Source: Diorhabda sublineata (taxonomy: Eukaryota; Arthropoda; Insecta; Coleoptera; Chrysomelidae). From it: a stretch of DNA of 64,000 nucleotides. The stretch is from assembly GCF_026230105.1 (NCBI RefSeq), contig NC_079482.1, positions 19,406,001 to 19,470,000 on the forward strand, given 5' to 3'. Under the pieces are notes generated by a model. It made no database searches, had not been told where the DNA came from, and saw only the letters and a program-made list of their open reading frames with translations. Shown here in pieces: positions 49,201 through 61,400 of the stretch (its first letter is position 1; every line of letters begins with the position of its first letter). The translations under genes were made by a program, and so were the position numbers.

Positions 49201-52021
49201 TTTTGCATGAAAGTCAAGTTCAAGTCACTAATTAGAATATCACTCCAATCGGGTAAGGATTATTCAAGTTCAATATTCTTATATTAATGCATCTAATTTT
49301 TGGAAGAAAGATAAAATTTGACGTTTCGACTTTTCTTCAAGTCTTATATATTCTCTAATGTGTCTAGATTGAGGAGATCGTTGTAAATTGCTTAACCATT
49401 AATGGTTTACACCAGCTGAAACGATTTTTGTACGACCACGAAAGTTTGTAATTATTGTTTATTTAGGTAGATAATAGCCAGAAAAATAATAATAACAATT
49501 TTCTGTCACGTCTAATTTTATAAATACTTTTTTTATAGGTGAGACTCCCGTAGCCTACCCAACAAACCGCCATCTTCTGTCCATGTATGCTTATTCCGTT
49601 TGTTCGTTGTCTATTACATTGTCAGGCAGCCATTCCGCATTCTTTGCTCTTAGATTCTCCTCTATATAGGTAGCAACCATTTGCCTCCATTCAATCTTGT
49701 GTTGCGTCACCTGGACGATATTATCATGAGTTAGGCCGCCAATAGTCTTCTCTAGTTCCTCTCAAATTCCTCTAATGGTTGTACTTGAAGAACGTGTGTT
49801 CGGAATAATCTGGCTTCTGTTCACAGTAAGTCTACTCAGGTGTCTGTACCTATCTTCTTTAAATTAATTAATTAAATAATTTAAGCCGGATATCAGAACT
49901 CACCATACAGCAATCCTAAAATAGGTATTAAAAATCAATAAAAACATTAAACCAGTACATAGCATGCTCCGAATTAAATATTATTATTAGAATAAAAGTC
50001 GTTTGTAGACCTAGACCAATGAATAGGCTATGTGAATAGTTACAGATTTGATTCCAATTGGCAATTGATTGTGCATTTTTTGTATTGTAAAGTATTGAGC
50101 CCTTAACTAATTCTGAACGTGCAGTAGGTAGATAAAGGTCGTGCTCCGTGTACCTAAGTGGATAGCTGTAGAATGGTCTTCCTAGAGTTGTAGAAGCGTG
50201 TATACGAATTAGGCAAACGGATTTTTTTAAATCCCTTTCTGAAATATTCATGTAATAACTTTATTACCTTGGTTTTTTCAGGTAAACAAAAATTTTAGAA
50301 GATGGTCCTTTGAACTTACTTTGTTTTTATAATTACTAATCTTCTCTTCATAATTGAAGTATTTTATTTCTTCTTGAGACCAGAGAAAATAGTCAGTCTT
50401 CGACAAACAGTAAAGCTAGTAACCACGACCGCGTTTCTTAAGCTTTATACATAATTAAAATTCTTATTAACTATTATTAACTATTGAGTTAGTTTCGTCG
50501 ATTTTATTTGAAATCCCTTTTTTGATGACTAAAAACATATTATATGTAATGATGTCTATATTGTCTGTTACAGTTTTTGAGATATATTTTGAGACATTAA
50601 ATTTTGTACGGATATATATTCACTTAATACAAAATAAATATAAATAAATATAAAATTTATCAACAATAATTGTTCAAAGTGAACACTTTCGATTTTCTGA
50701 CAGTATCCTTTAAAATCATTTTAGGCGTTATATTTTGTATCGCAGGTCTGCTGATTTAATCTTTTAGTTCTTAGAGAGTTTGAGGTAAATCCTTATAGAT
50801 TGACAGATTGTAAACAGCCCCAAAGAAAAAAATCCATTGGAGATAAACCCAGTGACCTTTTCAGCCATTCCGTATAACTTTTTTGTCCCACCCATCACGC
50901 CCGACATACAGTACTCAGATATTGTCAACCCTAGTAGGCTAATGAATTGGAGCATCATCGTGCTGAAACTAAATTTCTTTTGATGAATGTAAATGATCAA
51001 GATATAAATTTGATGTTCCGCCTATTCTGATCGACCCTGTATATTCTAACCTATATCAATTTCTTCAGACACATTCTATAATCAATTAAGAAACCAAACA
51101 GAAACTTGATATATAAACGTAACTTACCTTTTTTTTACATTACAAGACTTCTTCCTAACAGTTATCAATTTATTTCAATAAATATGATATTGGCGTAAGT
51201 CATCAAAATATCTAAAATAACTAAAATCTAAAACACTCTTTAACAAAAGAAGTAATAGTATGTATTAAGTAATTTTTAGTAATTTTCGTGCTGTTTATAT
51301 AGGACAGAAATCTCTGTATTAAGAAAATAGATTAAAAGGTCATAAATACGATAAAAAATGAAAATACATTATCAAACTATGGAATTGGAATCAAACACAT
51401 GAAAAAGAGTATTTTTAGAAATGGTTCACATACGTAGGAAGGAGGAAGCTATCAATGATACAAAAGAGCTGAACAATTTGATACTTCTATTTTAGAAATT
51501 TCAATGAAACTCGAATAATTCAATTAATGGCTGCTACATATTTTTGAGATGTAACAACTATGGAAAAAAATATTTTCTGTGATTGAAACAGATTTTTATT
51601 TCCAAATTCATATTGTATGTGATCTATTGATTAATATAATTATGAAAATTGGCAGTGTTAAGACGTATTTTGATAAAGCCCGAAATAGATCGAGGCGTCA
51701 ATTTTTTACCTGTTTTTGAATATAATTTTCTATCAAAAAAAAACCAAAATCAAGACGATTTAGCAATAAAAATTAACATATATAATATTCATTATTATTT
51801 GCAGTATACCTATAGATACAAGTGTTCCTTGTGGATGTGCCTTTTTCGAAGATGAATTCATTTATCAACCCGAGAGTTTTCTTCGAGACAAGTATCCAAA
51901 TTTAATTCAATATAATACTTATCCTGCAGTTGGTCATTTTGCAGCGATAGAAGCTAATGATGTTCTCACGAAAGATATTATTTTATTTGTTAATAAATTA
52001 TATGAATCTAATTTATTGTAA
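38860..52021 (+). CDS. JHEH: Juvenile hormone epoxide hydrolase, six exons
   Basis: Microsomal epoxide hydrolase of the alpha/beta-hydrolase fold that opens the juvenile hormone epoxide to a diol. Exons: 38860-39042, 40647-40839, 42678-42867, 46905-47263, 48757-48991, 51805-52021; GT-AG, phases agree, 458 aa as usual for the family. Residues 1-26 form a membrane anchor (SVVFGVIFGLILA). The EHN lid domain holds LLARLNNTRSF (66 on) and LNKFPQYTTNIQG (113-126). HGWP (151-154) forms the oxyanion hole. HGSDWG puts the nucleophile at Asp226, GHFAA the catalytic base at His431, and DEF the acidic partner at Glu404, the same numbers as in human EPHX1. Tyr297 and Tyr372 align with the epoxide-activating tyrosines. 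Exon 4's donor (GTGAAC) is weak. I saw no damage. JHEH and JHEH-like paralogues cannot be told apart here. Confidence 0.95.
39711..39977. mobile_element. GC-rich MITE-like palindromic insert in JHEH intron 1
   Basis: The ends TACTAGCGGATTGCAAGC and GCTCGCAAACTGCTAGTA are imperfect inverted repeats. The interior is rich in CpG (GCGCGCAACG, TCGCGACGTAGTCGCGGCG) in a region otherwise about 70% AT. The overlapping short frames it carries are likely artefacts of composition. Confidence 0.6.
40840..41459 (+). other. JHEH intron 2, first part
   Basis: AT-rich, no coding sequence recognised. Confidence 0.4.
41460..42030 (-). mobile_element. Internally deleted mariner in JHEH intron 2
   Basis: On the minus strand MSRVYGESLMSDGVVREWCR and KDDRDDVHHEGGQGRKSV (41790-41914) give the N-terminal helix-turn-helix, and FPEVSRSVLYSIVTERLGY follows. 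The next block, GNFFSEDGIGKLVHRYAKCL (about 41620-41660), is the C-terminus of the same protein family. The catalytic middle is missing, so this is an internally deleted copy. One frameshift lies near 41800. Confidence 0.8.
42352..42490 (+). repeat. Three tandem copies of a ~43-bp repeat, JHEH intron 2
   Basis: AATGCTTTAAAAATGTACAG followed by TTTCTCCTGCAAATCGCC recurs with a step of about 43 bp, starting near 42353, 42396 and 42439. A partial fourth start follows. Confidence 0.85.
43388..44119 (-). mobile_element. hAT element, 732 bp, with transposase C-terminus
   Basis: In JHEH intron 3. The ends CAGGGATGGGGAA and TTCCCCATCTCTG are inverted repeats with one mismatch. The 8-bp duplication GCTTAGTG flanks both sides exactly (43380-43387 and 44120-44127). 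The minus-strand frame 43597-44070 encodes the hAT dimerisation region: RILATFGTSNLCGQTFLIMK then NRLSDDLLFPLL, as in GTF2IRD2/EPM2AIP1-like proteins. The N-terminal and catalytic parts are gone, so this is an internally deleted copy. Its exact target duplication suggests a fairly recent insertion. Confidence 0.9.
44397..44455. repeat. (TA)n microsatellite
   Basis: Near-pure TA dinucleotides with one TG interruption at the left. Confidence 0.95.
44470..44880 (-). mobile_element. Non-LTR retrotransposon C-terminal fragment, JHEH intron 3
   Basis: The minus-strand frame 44498-44797 reads SRAAGCLNDTVWKNKYISIE then SRAYKTVIRSIMTYAAETRP and TAKTKRLLETSEMK. This is the region just after the RT fingers in common insect non-LTR elements. 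The catalytic RT blocks are absent. The TA tract lies at its 3' end. Confidence 0.8.
45000..45270 (-). pseudogene. Tc1/mariner transposase scrap
   Basis: The minus strand near 45070-45110 reads SNKIMLIHI, a decayed form of the QQDNAxPHT block holding the second catalytic Asp. RDRFKRKVLLCGWWNYKGLV lies upstream at about 45190-45250. Only this short stretch remains. Confidence 0.5.
45520..46155 (+). repeat. Dispersed-repeat-like block ending in a TA tract, JHEH intron 3
   Basis: Starts near a (TC)n run at 45536-45549 and runs into the TA tract at 46156. The frame 45779-46153 is open but has no domain I recognise. Such blocks ending in TA tracts are common dispersed repeats in insects; that is an inference here. 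Confidence 0.35.
46156..46238. repeat. (TA)n microsatellite
   Basis: About 83 bp of pure TA dinucleotides. The Tyr-Ile frame across it is meaningless. Confidence 0.97.
47456..47990 (-). pseudogene. hAT transposase relic (ZMYM1-like), JHEH intron 4
   Basis: The minus strand reads FWHKLLASINQRKEVIQ near 47830-47880, then after a frameshift LQALKYSLETILNEAEHVA and VLDFIMAGLKTRFISCEEI. This matches the region before the dimerisation domain of ZMYM1/TTF-type hAT transposases. Frameshifted and truncated. Confidence 0.65.
48130..48720. repeat. Degenerate GAAAGTTATCAAG repeats and a hairpin, JHEH intron 4
   Basis: Variants of AAGTTATCAAG recur loosely from 48160 to 48530. Next, ACTAGAACTAGGAATATTGA (about 48581) and its inverse, TCAATATTCCTAGTTTTAGT (about 48665), form a small palindrome. 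Confidence 0.45.
49520..50260 (-). mobile_element. Possible non-LTR retrotransposon remains, JHEH intron 5
   Basis: The minus-strand frame 49928-50251 has YPLRYTEHDLYLPTARSELV, resembling the RN..L..P..RT..... tail of Jockey/CR1-type RT proteins. 49540-49860 is locally GC-richer and may be part of the same or another element. No catalytic block was seen. Confidence 0.35.
50760..51050 (-). pseudogene. Mariner/Tc1-type transposase C-terminal scrap, JHEH intron 5
   Basis: The minus strand reads QHDDAPIHYPTRV (second Asp block) and, further on, GHWVYLQWIFFFGAVYNLS (decayed third block) then YKDLPQTL. The higher-coordinate end, AATAGGCGGAAC with TACAGGGTCGATCAG before it, looks like its terminal repeat. 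Confidence 0.65.
51051..51804 (+). other. JHEH intron 5, last part
   Basis: AT-rich with no element recognised; it ends in the acceptor TTATTTGCAG. Confidence 0.45.
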
Positions 52022-52102
52022 TGCGCTTTGTATATTTTTACTTAACGTGGAAGTGTTGTTTAAAGCTGATACGTCCCATAAAATAATTGATAACATAATG
52101 AT

Positions 52103-52108
52103 ATTAAA
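52103..52108 (+). terminator. Candidate polyadenylation signal of JHEH
   Basis: ATTAAA, the commonest variant signal, 82 bp after the JHEH stop codon. No AATAAA lies closer. Confidence 0.4.
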
Positions 52109-52345
52109 TATATGTTAATAGTTTTTGAAAAATATACGTAAATACAAACTAAATGAAATTGTGTCACCTTTTTTTTATTTAAATTTTTTTCCATTTTTTA
52201 TGTGCCGAAAAAAGGTTTTAAAACAATTTTTCCTATTTTGAACTTGTTGAAAAAACTATACATTAAGAAAAGTGCTTTAAATCTTAACTGGTAGATGTTT
52301 GGTGGTGTGCAGTATCATTAAAAAAATAGTTCAACATCAACTTGT

Positions 52346-52351
52346 TTTATT
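52346..52351 (-). terminator. Candidate polyadenylation signal of the VWC/CTCK gene
   Basis: AATAAA on the minus strand, 81 bp after that gene's stop codon at 52432-52434. Confidence 0.5.
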
Positions 52352-52431
52352 CAACTGTAATAAAATTTTCACTTAATAATAAAAATAATAAAAAACGTTA
52401 CATCTTATCTTATCAGCGTCTTTTCATTACA

Positions 52432-55400
52432 CTAGTTAAACCAACGTCGCACTCTTTTGAGCAACGATTTATCAGGAACCGAAGGAAGCTCGATATTTTT
52501 AACATTCCCCACACATTCTTGAAGACTACAGCTGCATTTTGATGGTACTAAAATTTTCTTTTCGAGTTTATTACCATCTGAACACTCCAATTCAACGAGA
52601 ATAGTCTTGTGTTCGATTCCTTGACAACAAGAACATTTTGTCTGCATACTTCCCGAAACTGAAACAAGATAGTAATTTGAAATATGTGAAATTTTTACAT
52701 GAAATGGGGGTTCGTTATTGTGAGCAAACTATGTTATATGTTATAATCACATATATATAGTCTTTCTAGGTTTATAGGTATCCAAAAAATTTATGAAAAT
52801 ATAGATTAATATTTTTTCAAATTTTGGTCTAAATAAAACAGATTTTTATGCTATTTTCTTTTTAATATAAAGTCTTGTAACACCTCAAGAAACAAAATTT
52901 GGTGTAACTATCATAGAAAGTAGATAACTGGTATTGAGTTTCACAATTGGCATTGTTGGTCAATTCCTCTACGTCTGTTTATTATGAATCTGCGCGCTTC
53001 TCTTCGTTCTAATTGTTTCTGTTGATTTCGTTCCTCTTGTGATTGTGATTAACGTAACTACGCCGTGCTCACACGTACATCTTCGTGCTCTTATATCTTG
53101 CATGACTCTAGATTTGATCGTTCGACGACTCAAATTGGTCCCTTTGCTAGCATTGCTGACATATATGTACTACTCCTATATGGACAGTTGGTAGGGAAAA
53201 AAAACGTCACTACGTTCATTTTCTTTCTCGTTCGAGACACTTTATCTATACTGCGCGTGTTTGAAAATGCGCAGAACCGAGCTGGAACCTCGAAGGATAG
53301 AGAAATCGTTGCCGTCCATATAGAAGTATTACATATATAATTGCTGACTGTACTTATAACCTATAAATAAATGAAGTTAAAATACTTATTTGTGAAAAAC
53401 AGTGACTTAATAATATTGTATTCGTTTGCTTATCATTTGACTTACCTTTCACAATAATAAAACACGTATATTTATTAAACACGTACAAGTTTCTGTTTTG
53501 ATCTGAAACTATTTGTAAAAAATGTCAAGTACAATATGTACAGGTACGATAATGGCCGTTGTTAGCGGGAGCTCACAACACATGTTTATTTACACGAAAG
53601 TAAAAAATGTCTTGTCAGTTATTAATAAATTTAATGACAGTAAAATTAACATGAGAGTTGCACAGTTATTATATTCGATTGCCATCTTGCAATCCTATTG
53701 CGGATCTGTGGATTACATAAAAATTTTTAAAATCGCTATGGAAAAATAGGGGTTGATCGCCGATAAACATCGCCGAAAAAATTGAAGTTCATGATTAAAA
53801 AAATTGGGGTTGATCGAAGGGGGAGTCAAAATTTATGGTTGTATGCTTTGACTGAAAAATAAAAATATTTGGGGGTGGTTTATCCTTAACATTTAGGGGG
53901 ATGAAAAATAGATGTTGTCTGATACATAAACCTACCCAATATGTACACAAAATTTCAGTAGCGGCTTAAAGAAATTGTGAAAAGGTAAATGGAAGTAACT
54001 CACTAATATGGCTTAAAGATTTGAAAAATATAATAGATAAATAACATTTTATCTTAGCTTACTTATAATTAACACTTACGAAGCGTTAATTATAAACAAA
54101 AACGCCCGCGCTTCCGTTAAAGTTTGCGCTGGGAATGGACAATTTAAATTTTGGTCGCTAGCGCCCCAGCGCCTAGCCAATGAAAACAAATATGCAGGTC
54201 ATAAGACCACGCATGTGCTGCAGCAATAACCAAATTTAACCATTTTCTGTTTATTTTCCTGATGTGGCGTACCTTGATGTTGTTTTCTCAAAGTATAGAA
54301 TGTGAGGAGAGAGACCGGAAGACATTGTTGGATTGCTCTTGGAAATTATACAAAATTGGAATATTTATGCAACGTGAAGAACAAAGATTATAAAAATAGC
54401 AGGAAAAAAGAGGAGTCCGGAGCGAAATAGCCTCTATATTAAACAGAAGTGGTAAGTCAATACATGGTACTTTTTAATTTTACCAAAGCATTGACGCACA
54501 AAATTCCGATGAATGCAGCTAGCTGTGGTTTTACTAAGTTTTCTTGCCCATCAAACAACATTTTCAAGAAAAAGTACAAAAATAACCTGGGTAGAACTAA
54601 CATTAACAAATCTAAGAAATGTTGACATTTGAAATAAATGAAACTGAGACGAGATTTTTCTTTTACCATGCGAATGAAATGTATAAATACGAAAACGAAT
54701 AACGTCAACAAAGGCGTGAACGTAAGAGTTTATAAATCCACATTGATGATTACTTGAAGACTAAAAGCTAGCCTCAAATTTCATTTGTTATAAGGAGTTT
54801 TTAAAATTTTCTATTCCTCAATTGTAACAACTTAGATTTTCATAAACAAACAAAAAAACAATTGTCAACTAAAATGGTTCATCACAGTTAAATTGAAATG
54901 TATAAAACAGTATTATAAATTTTGCTAAAAATCATTTCATAGCTCAAAATGAAACTGAATATTAGTAAGGCTGGTTGAGTTAACCAACTATCAAATTTGG
55001 ATTTAGATGCAGCTACTGAAAAAAAATAATAATTAAAGTATTTAAAACAACACAAAATAAGTATAAACATTTAATGAACAGGAAATATCCTAAACTGAAA
55101 TTTAACACATTTCCGTTTATTACATGTACAAGAAACAATTTTTATATGTTTATAATCCATTTGAAGTTCACTTAGATAATTGTCCATGTCTAGTGATATA
55201 TTGATATAGATGAAATTTAAGTTGAAATGGCAATAGTACTTACTGGAATTAAAGGTGGTTTCCGAACCACAACTGCCTACGCATTCCGTAAAGTTCTTGA
55301 TAGGATGTTTGTTCGTACAATCTGATTCTTTCAAAATTCCAACCGTTTGTTTCTCTGGTTTCTCTACCGCTAGACATTTCACTGAAATAATAAGATCGAA

Positions 55401-58400
55401 CTAAAACCAATGTCTTTGCTCCCTACATGAATGTCATATTTCTAAATCACATAAATTTTAAATTCCAGACATTTATACAAACTGTGTAAATTTAATCCTA
55501 CTGCACCAATCTTAACAACATTATACCTTTTAGGCAAATTAATGTAATTGAAAACTTCACATACTTCGGAAACAAACCTATACATCAAAAATCAAATCAT
55601 GGACACACAAATAAACTGGAATATATATTAGGGAAGGGCATAAAATATTGTAAAGTATATATTTAGAAGTGGGGATCCACCCAAAACTTACTCCAAACAT
55701 TTTTTGCTGAGCTTCAGATCCTTTTAGGGGATAAAATAAGTTATGTTATGGTGGGAGTAATATTTTTTCATCATTTTCAACATAATTTCAGTTTACTGTT
55801 TCATGATTTGTTTATACATCAATAAAAATTTATTTTATTTATTATATGAATTATCAACAATTACAAAATAATTTACAATTACATTTAATATGATACACGA
55901 AATTATAAGTATGATTAACTAGCACGTCCTTGATATCTATTATATTAAATGGAAGAAATACATAAGCTTATCTAACTTAACCTATTTTAACTTAACTCAA
56001 CCTAACTTAACCTAACCCAACTTAATCTAACCCAACCTAACCTAACTACTTGTGATATTGCGTATTCCGATGTGATTGGATAATTATTGACATTTAATAT
56101 GCATTAGATATTGATTGTTATGACGGAAAATATGTGTCTCCCCCATCCTTGAAGTACTTTCGGTGCACTAAAAAACAACCCTATATGTGCGACAAATTTT
56201 TGGGGTGGAGCCCTAATTCTAAATAATTACCTATTGATATATTAAACTATCGATATTTTTCCAAAAAATAATCGATAAATATCGTCGATTTTTTTATCTT
56301 GAAGTATCTATAGTCGATATTTATTGTTGAGTAACAAATTCGATTTTTTTTCCAAGATCTTCATAATATTTTATACTTTTATGTATTCCTTTATGTCTAT
56401 ACCAGATGATTACTGGTTTGAATAAAATTTAGATTACTAACCGCTGCTTAAATGATTATTTTCTGACATTACTAAAAACTTCATTCTATAAACAATATTT
56501 AAATGCTTTTTTTCTTAATTATTAAATAAAACTGAAAAAATTGAATGTGTTTTCATATTTTTTAACGTTCGAATAATTTGACAATTTTTTGGGTAATCGC
56601 ACCTTGAAGTAAAAATATCGTTAAATCAGAATATCGATTTTTTTTATTCTGCATAAATCTATATTGTTCTAAAATATGGATACAATATTTATCGATATAT
56701 TTTTTTCATTTGCCCATCCCTAATATATATCGCATACCTATTTCATTGGTACTAACAGATTCCGCATGAAGTTTCAAGTGCCACTATTACAATGAGTTAC
56801 TCGCATATATGTAATTATCCTATATGGACAGTTGGTATGGAAAAAACGTCACTACGTTACGGTGCCGACAGTATTCATTTTCTCTCTCGTTCGAAACACT
56901 TCATCTATACTGCGCATGCTTGAGAATGCGCAGAACCGAGCTGGAACCTCGGAGGATAGAGAAATCGTTGCCATTCTGTCTTCCTTAGTCGGAACAGCTT
57001 CCCTTTATAGAAACTGTCCGCATAGAAGAATTACATATGTGGTTACTGGTGACTGTATGCACCATGAACACTGTCGTAAGCCAGTATGTCATATCATTTC
57101 GTTGAGAGATGTTACAAAAATCAAAACTGTAGTGCCATAACCCACAATGATTTTTATAATATTAAGAATCGTCAGACAAAGATCCGTAACAACTTATATA
57201 TCTTCAAACATAAAAGTCGTGAGATACGAGAAGGAAAAACACTTTTTTTTCAGTTAAAAACCTCCTATGAGAGTGAAGAGTTGGTTATAAGAAAAATATG
57301 AAGAAAAAATGATTAATTTGGTTCTGATCCCGTGTTACACGACTAAACCAAATATTGACGCAAACAAAAAGAAAGACTAATTATCTTTATTTAAAGCTAG
57401 TGTGGTTCCCAAGTCGTACCTATCAGACTATGATAGATTTTTATTTGAAATCTTGGTTTCATGTTGCTCAATATTATTTTGTTTTATCGATGTTGTCCTT
57501 CATTACATTAAACTGAGATTTACGTAAGTTTAAATATAACTTTTGTGAGTGAGTTTTTGAGGATATTTTTGTGTTATTTTTTAGATTAAACTGAAATACA
57601 AATAAAGTTATATTTCGTTTTATCCGCCCTAAATTATAACTCTACAAGACTAAATAAAATTAAAATCAACAGTAGTGCCGTATCATTAAAGTTCTGTAGG
57701 TTTTACAATACATTTTAAATCAATAATCAGTGAAGTTATCTCCAAACTGTGTGCACCGAATTTTGTAGGCGAAAGTACCAAATTAACTGAACCAGAAAAC
57801 ATTTCATTTACAATCGTTCTTGTTTTGGCTTTCCTGTAAAATTAGCATTTATGAGTTTATGATACTATTGAAATAGGGGTGCGAATTACGTTTCCAGTTC
57901 AGGTATTAAATTTAATCCATTCCAGCGTATCTTATAACGGCTAGACATCTGGTGTTTATTTGCTGTGATTTGTACAACTGCTCTTATTTTTGAGATTCAA
58001 TTGTGATGCAGATATAATGTAGGTTTTGTGATTTTTTTGTATTACAGCAACATATAGAGAGCGAAGTAAGGAACCTAGAGCATTGGTGAATTTATAAGTG
58101 GTTGATGGCGTCTTCTGTGACTTATTCATGTAGTAAACTACTTGTAGAAGCACAAATGTTATTTCTCTGAACCAAATAAGAAATCTGCAGAAATAAAAAA
58201 TATAGAGCTCACCTTGAGATTCGGTGGTAACGTTACAGAATTGACAGCAACCATTGCTAATGATATATTTTGGATCACAAGATGGGTCGATGGGTGGACA
58301 AGTTTCTTGATTGGTGACGATACTGAATTGATCACCTATTTTTTCGCAACTGAACGTTGTGCAGTTGTCTGGCGATTTCCACGTTTCACCTTCCTCTTTC

Positions 58401-61400
58401 ACTTCTCCTTCAAGAACACATGATGCTTGAATGCATTTACCGCAGCACTCGGTTTCGGATTCTTGATATTCCCAACCCTAAAGTTTTTCATTTGATAAAT
58501 TTCGACTTTTTTCAAATGCTATCATGTCATTTTTTCATCAGAACGTATTATTTTTATATGTATGTGGCATTTCTTGAAGTTTATAATCTAAATTTTAAAC
58601 GGAAATTACTACGTTCATTTAGATTCGAATAGAATTAAAGAATTGGTTGTCTGAATTACGTGATGAGGAGGCGTAAGATTTTTAGTCCAGGAGGAATCGG
58701 CGCATGAGTACTGAAAACTATTCCAATTCAATTTTTTTGAAGGATCCTCTTCAAATGGCCCCACTGATGATATAAATGCATGTTGCCATGGGGTAACTTC
58801 GTGCCATATTGTTTAAACCGAAATTGTTTAAACAATTGCAAGGAATTGTTAGTTCATTTATAACCGGAAAAATCCTTTTTATATTCTTTATTGAAATACA
58901 ATAAAAAAGATACTTTCGATGATAAAGTTAATATTTTTAGAGATATGAATTTTTAAAAGTTCGAAAAATCTCAAATTCGGATACTTTTGATCTATGAAAA
59001 TTTATTGAAGAAAAGTAAAATAATTTTTTTTAATTCTTCATACAATTGTTACCAATATACCTACTAGAGATTTAAAAAAATTAATTGTTTATACTTGTTT
59101 TTTTATTGTTAATTTCAAGCGCTCCCAAGTAAAAATCGCTTTTATTAATATTCGTATTTTTGATGGTTCAAAAGTACCCAAATTCGAGATTTTTAGAACC
59201 TTTAAAAATTCATATCTCTAAAAACATCAACTTTATCGTGAAAAATCATAGAACCTTTTTTATTTGTATTTCGATAAATAATATAAAAAAATTTGTCCGG
59301 TTGAAAAATAACAAATCCTTGCAATTGTTTAAACAATTTCGGGGTTGACTCATGGCAACATGCATTTATATCATTAGTGAGGCAATTTGAAGAGAATCGC
59401 ATACAAAAATTGAGGTGGAATAGATTTCAATAGTCATGCGCTGATTTCTCCTGGACAATATTTTCAATTGCGCAAACTGACAAGCTGTTTCATGTTAGTC
59501 AATCTGCAATGTCAATATATTTTGGTTTATCAACAAGAAATGTATCTTTTAGAATGATTGAATTATTTTATTCGCTGTTGGATTCACAGGTTCTCAGATT
59601 CTGGATAAATCAATAAATACAAAATGCTTGAATTTACTCAATAGTGAAAGAGTGACGGATGCTGCTAAATGTTTTCAATACGTCAAGATTCCGTTAAGAA
59701 AAGTATAGCATATGGAATTTGAAGCAGTAGTATAAGCAGTACTTCATATATAATGTCATGTAATATAATGTTACAATGAAAAGCCAGTAATAACTTGGAT
59801 TTAAAATCCAATTCAAAAGATAGTACAATTGATATTTATGTTATTACAAATAGGCTTCAAAGAATTATCAAACACCTCAAAATCAGTCACCTTCGAGATT
59901 TTCCAGTGGTGCGAAAGATTTATACAGATACATTAGTTACAAATAAAAAAAGTGCATTGGTCAATTGAATCTTGATGAGTTCAAGTTGCTCTCAAAAATT
60001 GCCTTGAAGAATATATTTAGTTGAAGCTCATAAATGACCTAGTGGATAAGAAGTAACAAATATTTTTTTGTATGGCAATATTTCAGGCTACTTTTGTGAC
60101 TCTCGGATCCATAAATTTACGTGCATCCAAAGGACTAAATACGAAAAATATTCCTTTTCATTAGGCAGCTAATAAGAAAGCATAGGATACCTCCGTGGCG
60201 TTCAATGAATAGTTCCTTTGGTCCAAATGTCAAAAGACATTTAAATGGATTTTACACGGTTTTGTTAATCAATAATATACAAGGTCATCCTCCAGATTTT
60301 CAACAAGAAAATTTGAAAGTTGTTTTATAGAAAAAAATATATCTTCCTTTCTTTATCCTTTAGAGCGACAGATAATTTTGACATTTAGATAAAACAATCA
60401 ACGCTCAATGCTTGATGTAAAGCAATTTCATCAGAAGTGGAAACGAAAAACTTCCATTAGTGCATTATTATTATACCAAGTTGACTCATAATATAGGAGG
60501 AGGTTTTAGAGATTTTACTCAGAAATATTGTCTGATGACTAAATCAAAACGATTTAGTGATTCATGAAATACATGAACCAGATAAAGACAATGATTCTGA
60601 TAAAAAGCAATCTGAAGTATCTTAGATCACAAAGAAAAACATCAGCCTGTGGTTTGAGTTAGGAAGCAAATTGAAAAATCATTTCATACGATGTGATACG
60701 ATGCTAAACGAGCTCTTCATTTCCCCTCAATCTGCGATATTTCAGAATTCTACAAGTGTTAAACTAGCATTGCATAAGGACTGTTCAAAAGATGAAAGCT
60801 ACATCATATCAATCAGGAAAAAACACCTTCACTTTCTGAAAGTGATGACAGCGAATAAATTATTACATATCCATTTTTCGGAGGTTTCTTTGATTTATTT
60901 TTCTCCTAATCTACAATGAATTCAAAAGGTAAGTTTATTAGATGTTTTAAGTAAGTGAATGACTGAGCTTATAACATAATGGGCATTTTACACGATTTTA
61001 TATAGGTCTATCGGATATTATGATTAACATCAATCATGTCTAAAACAAACAATTAGAATCGTACATCACGATGGGATGAATTATTATTAGTTAGAGTTAT
61101 TATCAATTTTTTATATTCGATTGATCCAATGTTTGGTTTCTTGGTAAGTTGACTAAAGTTATGAGGTGGAATTTTTGATACAGAAAAATATTTTTGCCTT
61201 ATTTACCTTCTCACAATCAGTTTTACACGTATGCATCGTTTCTTTGATTACCAGTTCGTTGTTGCCCTTGTCATAACATGTGAACGTTTTGCATTTATCT
61301 GTGGGTGACTGCCATGTTTCCCCGATCTGAAAATGCATTTTTATTTTGGAAATTTTATGCTCAAAAGAAAAATCCATATTACTAGCAAATTTAAAGTTAC

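Noticed and set aside
53522..53749. A 75-codon plus-strand frame as a small gene
   Set aside because: No domain, splice context or start context was recognised, and it lies antisense in an intron among repeats.
54060..54200. A tRNA or other structured RNA in the GC-rich block
   Set aside because: No cloverleaf, A/B box pair or conserved loop could be seen by eye. A tRNAscan-SE and Infernal run would decide; a hit would overturn this.
54888..55070. An extra exon of the VWC/CTCK gene in this minus-strand frame (SVAASKSKFDSW)
   Set aside because: It has no cysteines, and the flanking exons join directly in phase 1 to give a continuous cystine knot.
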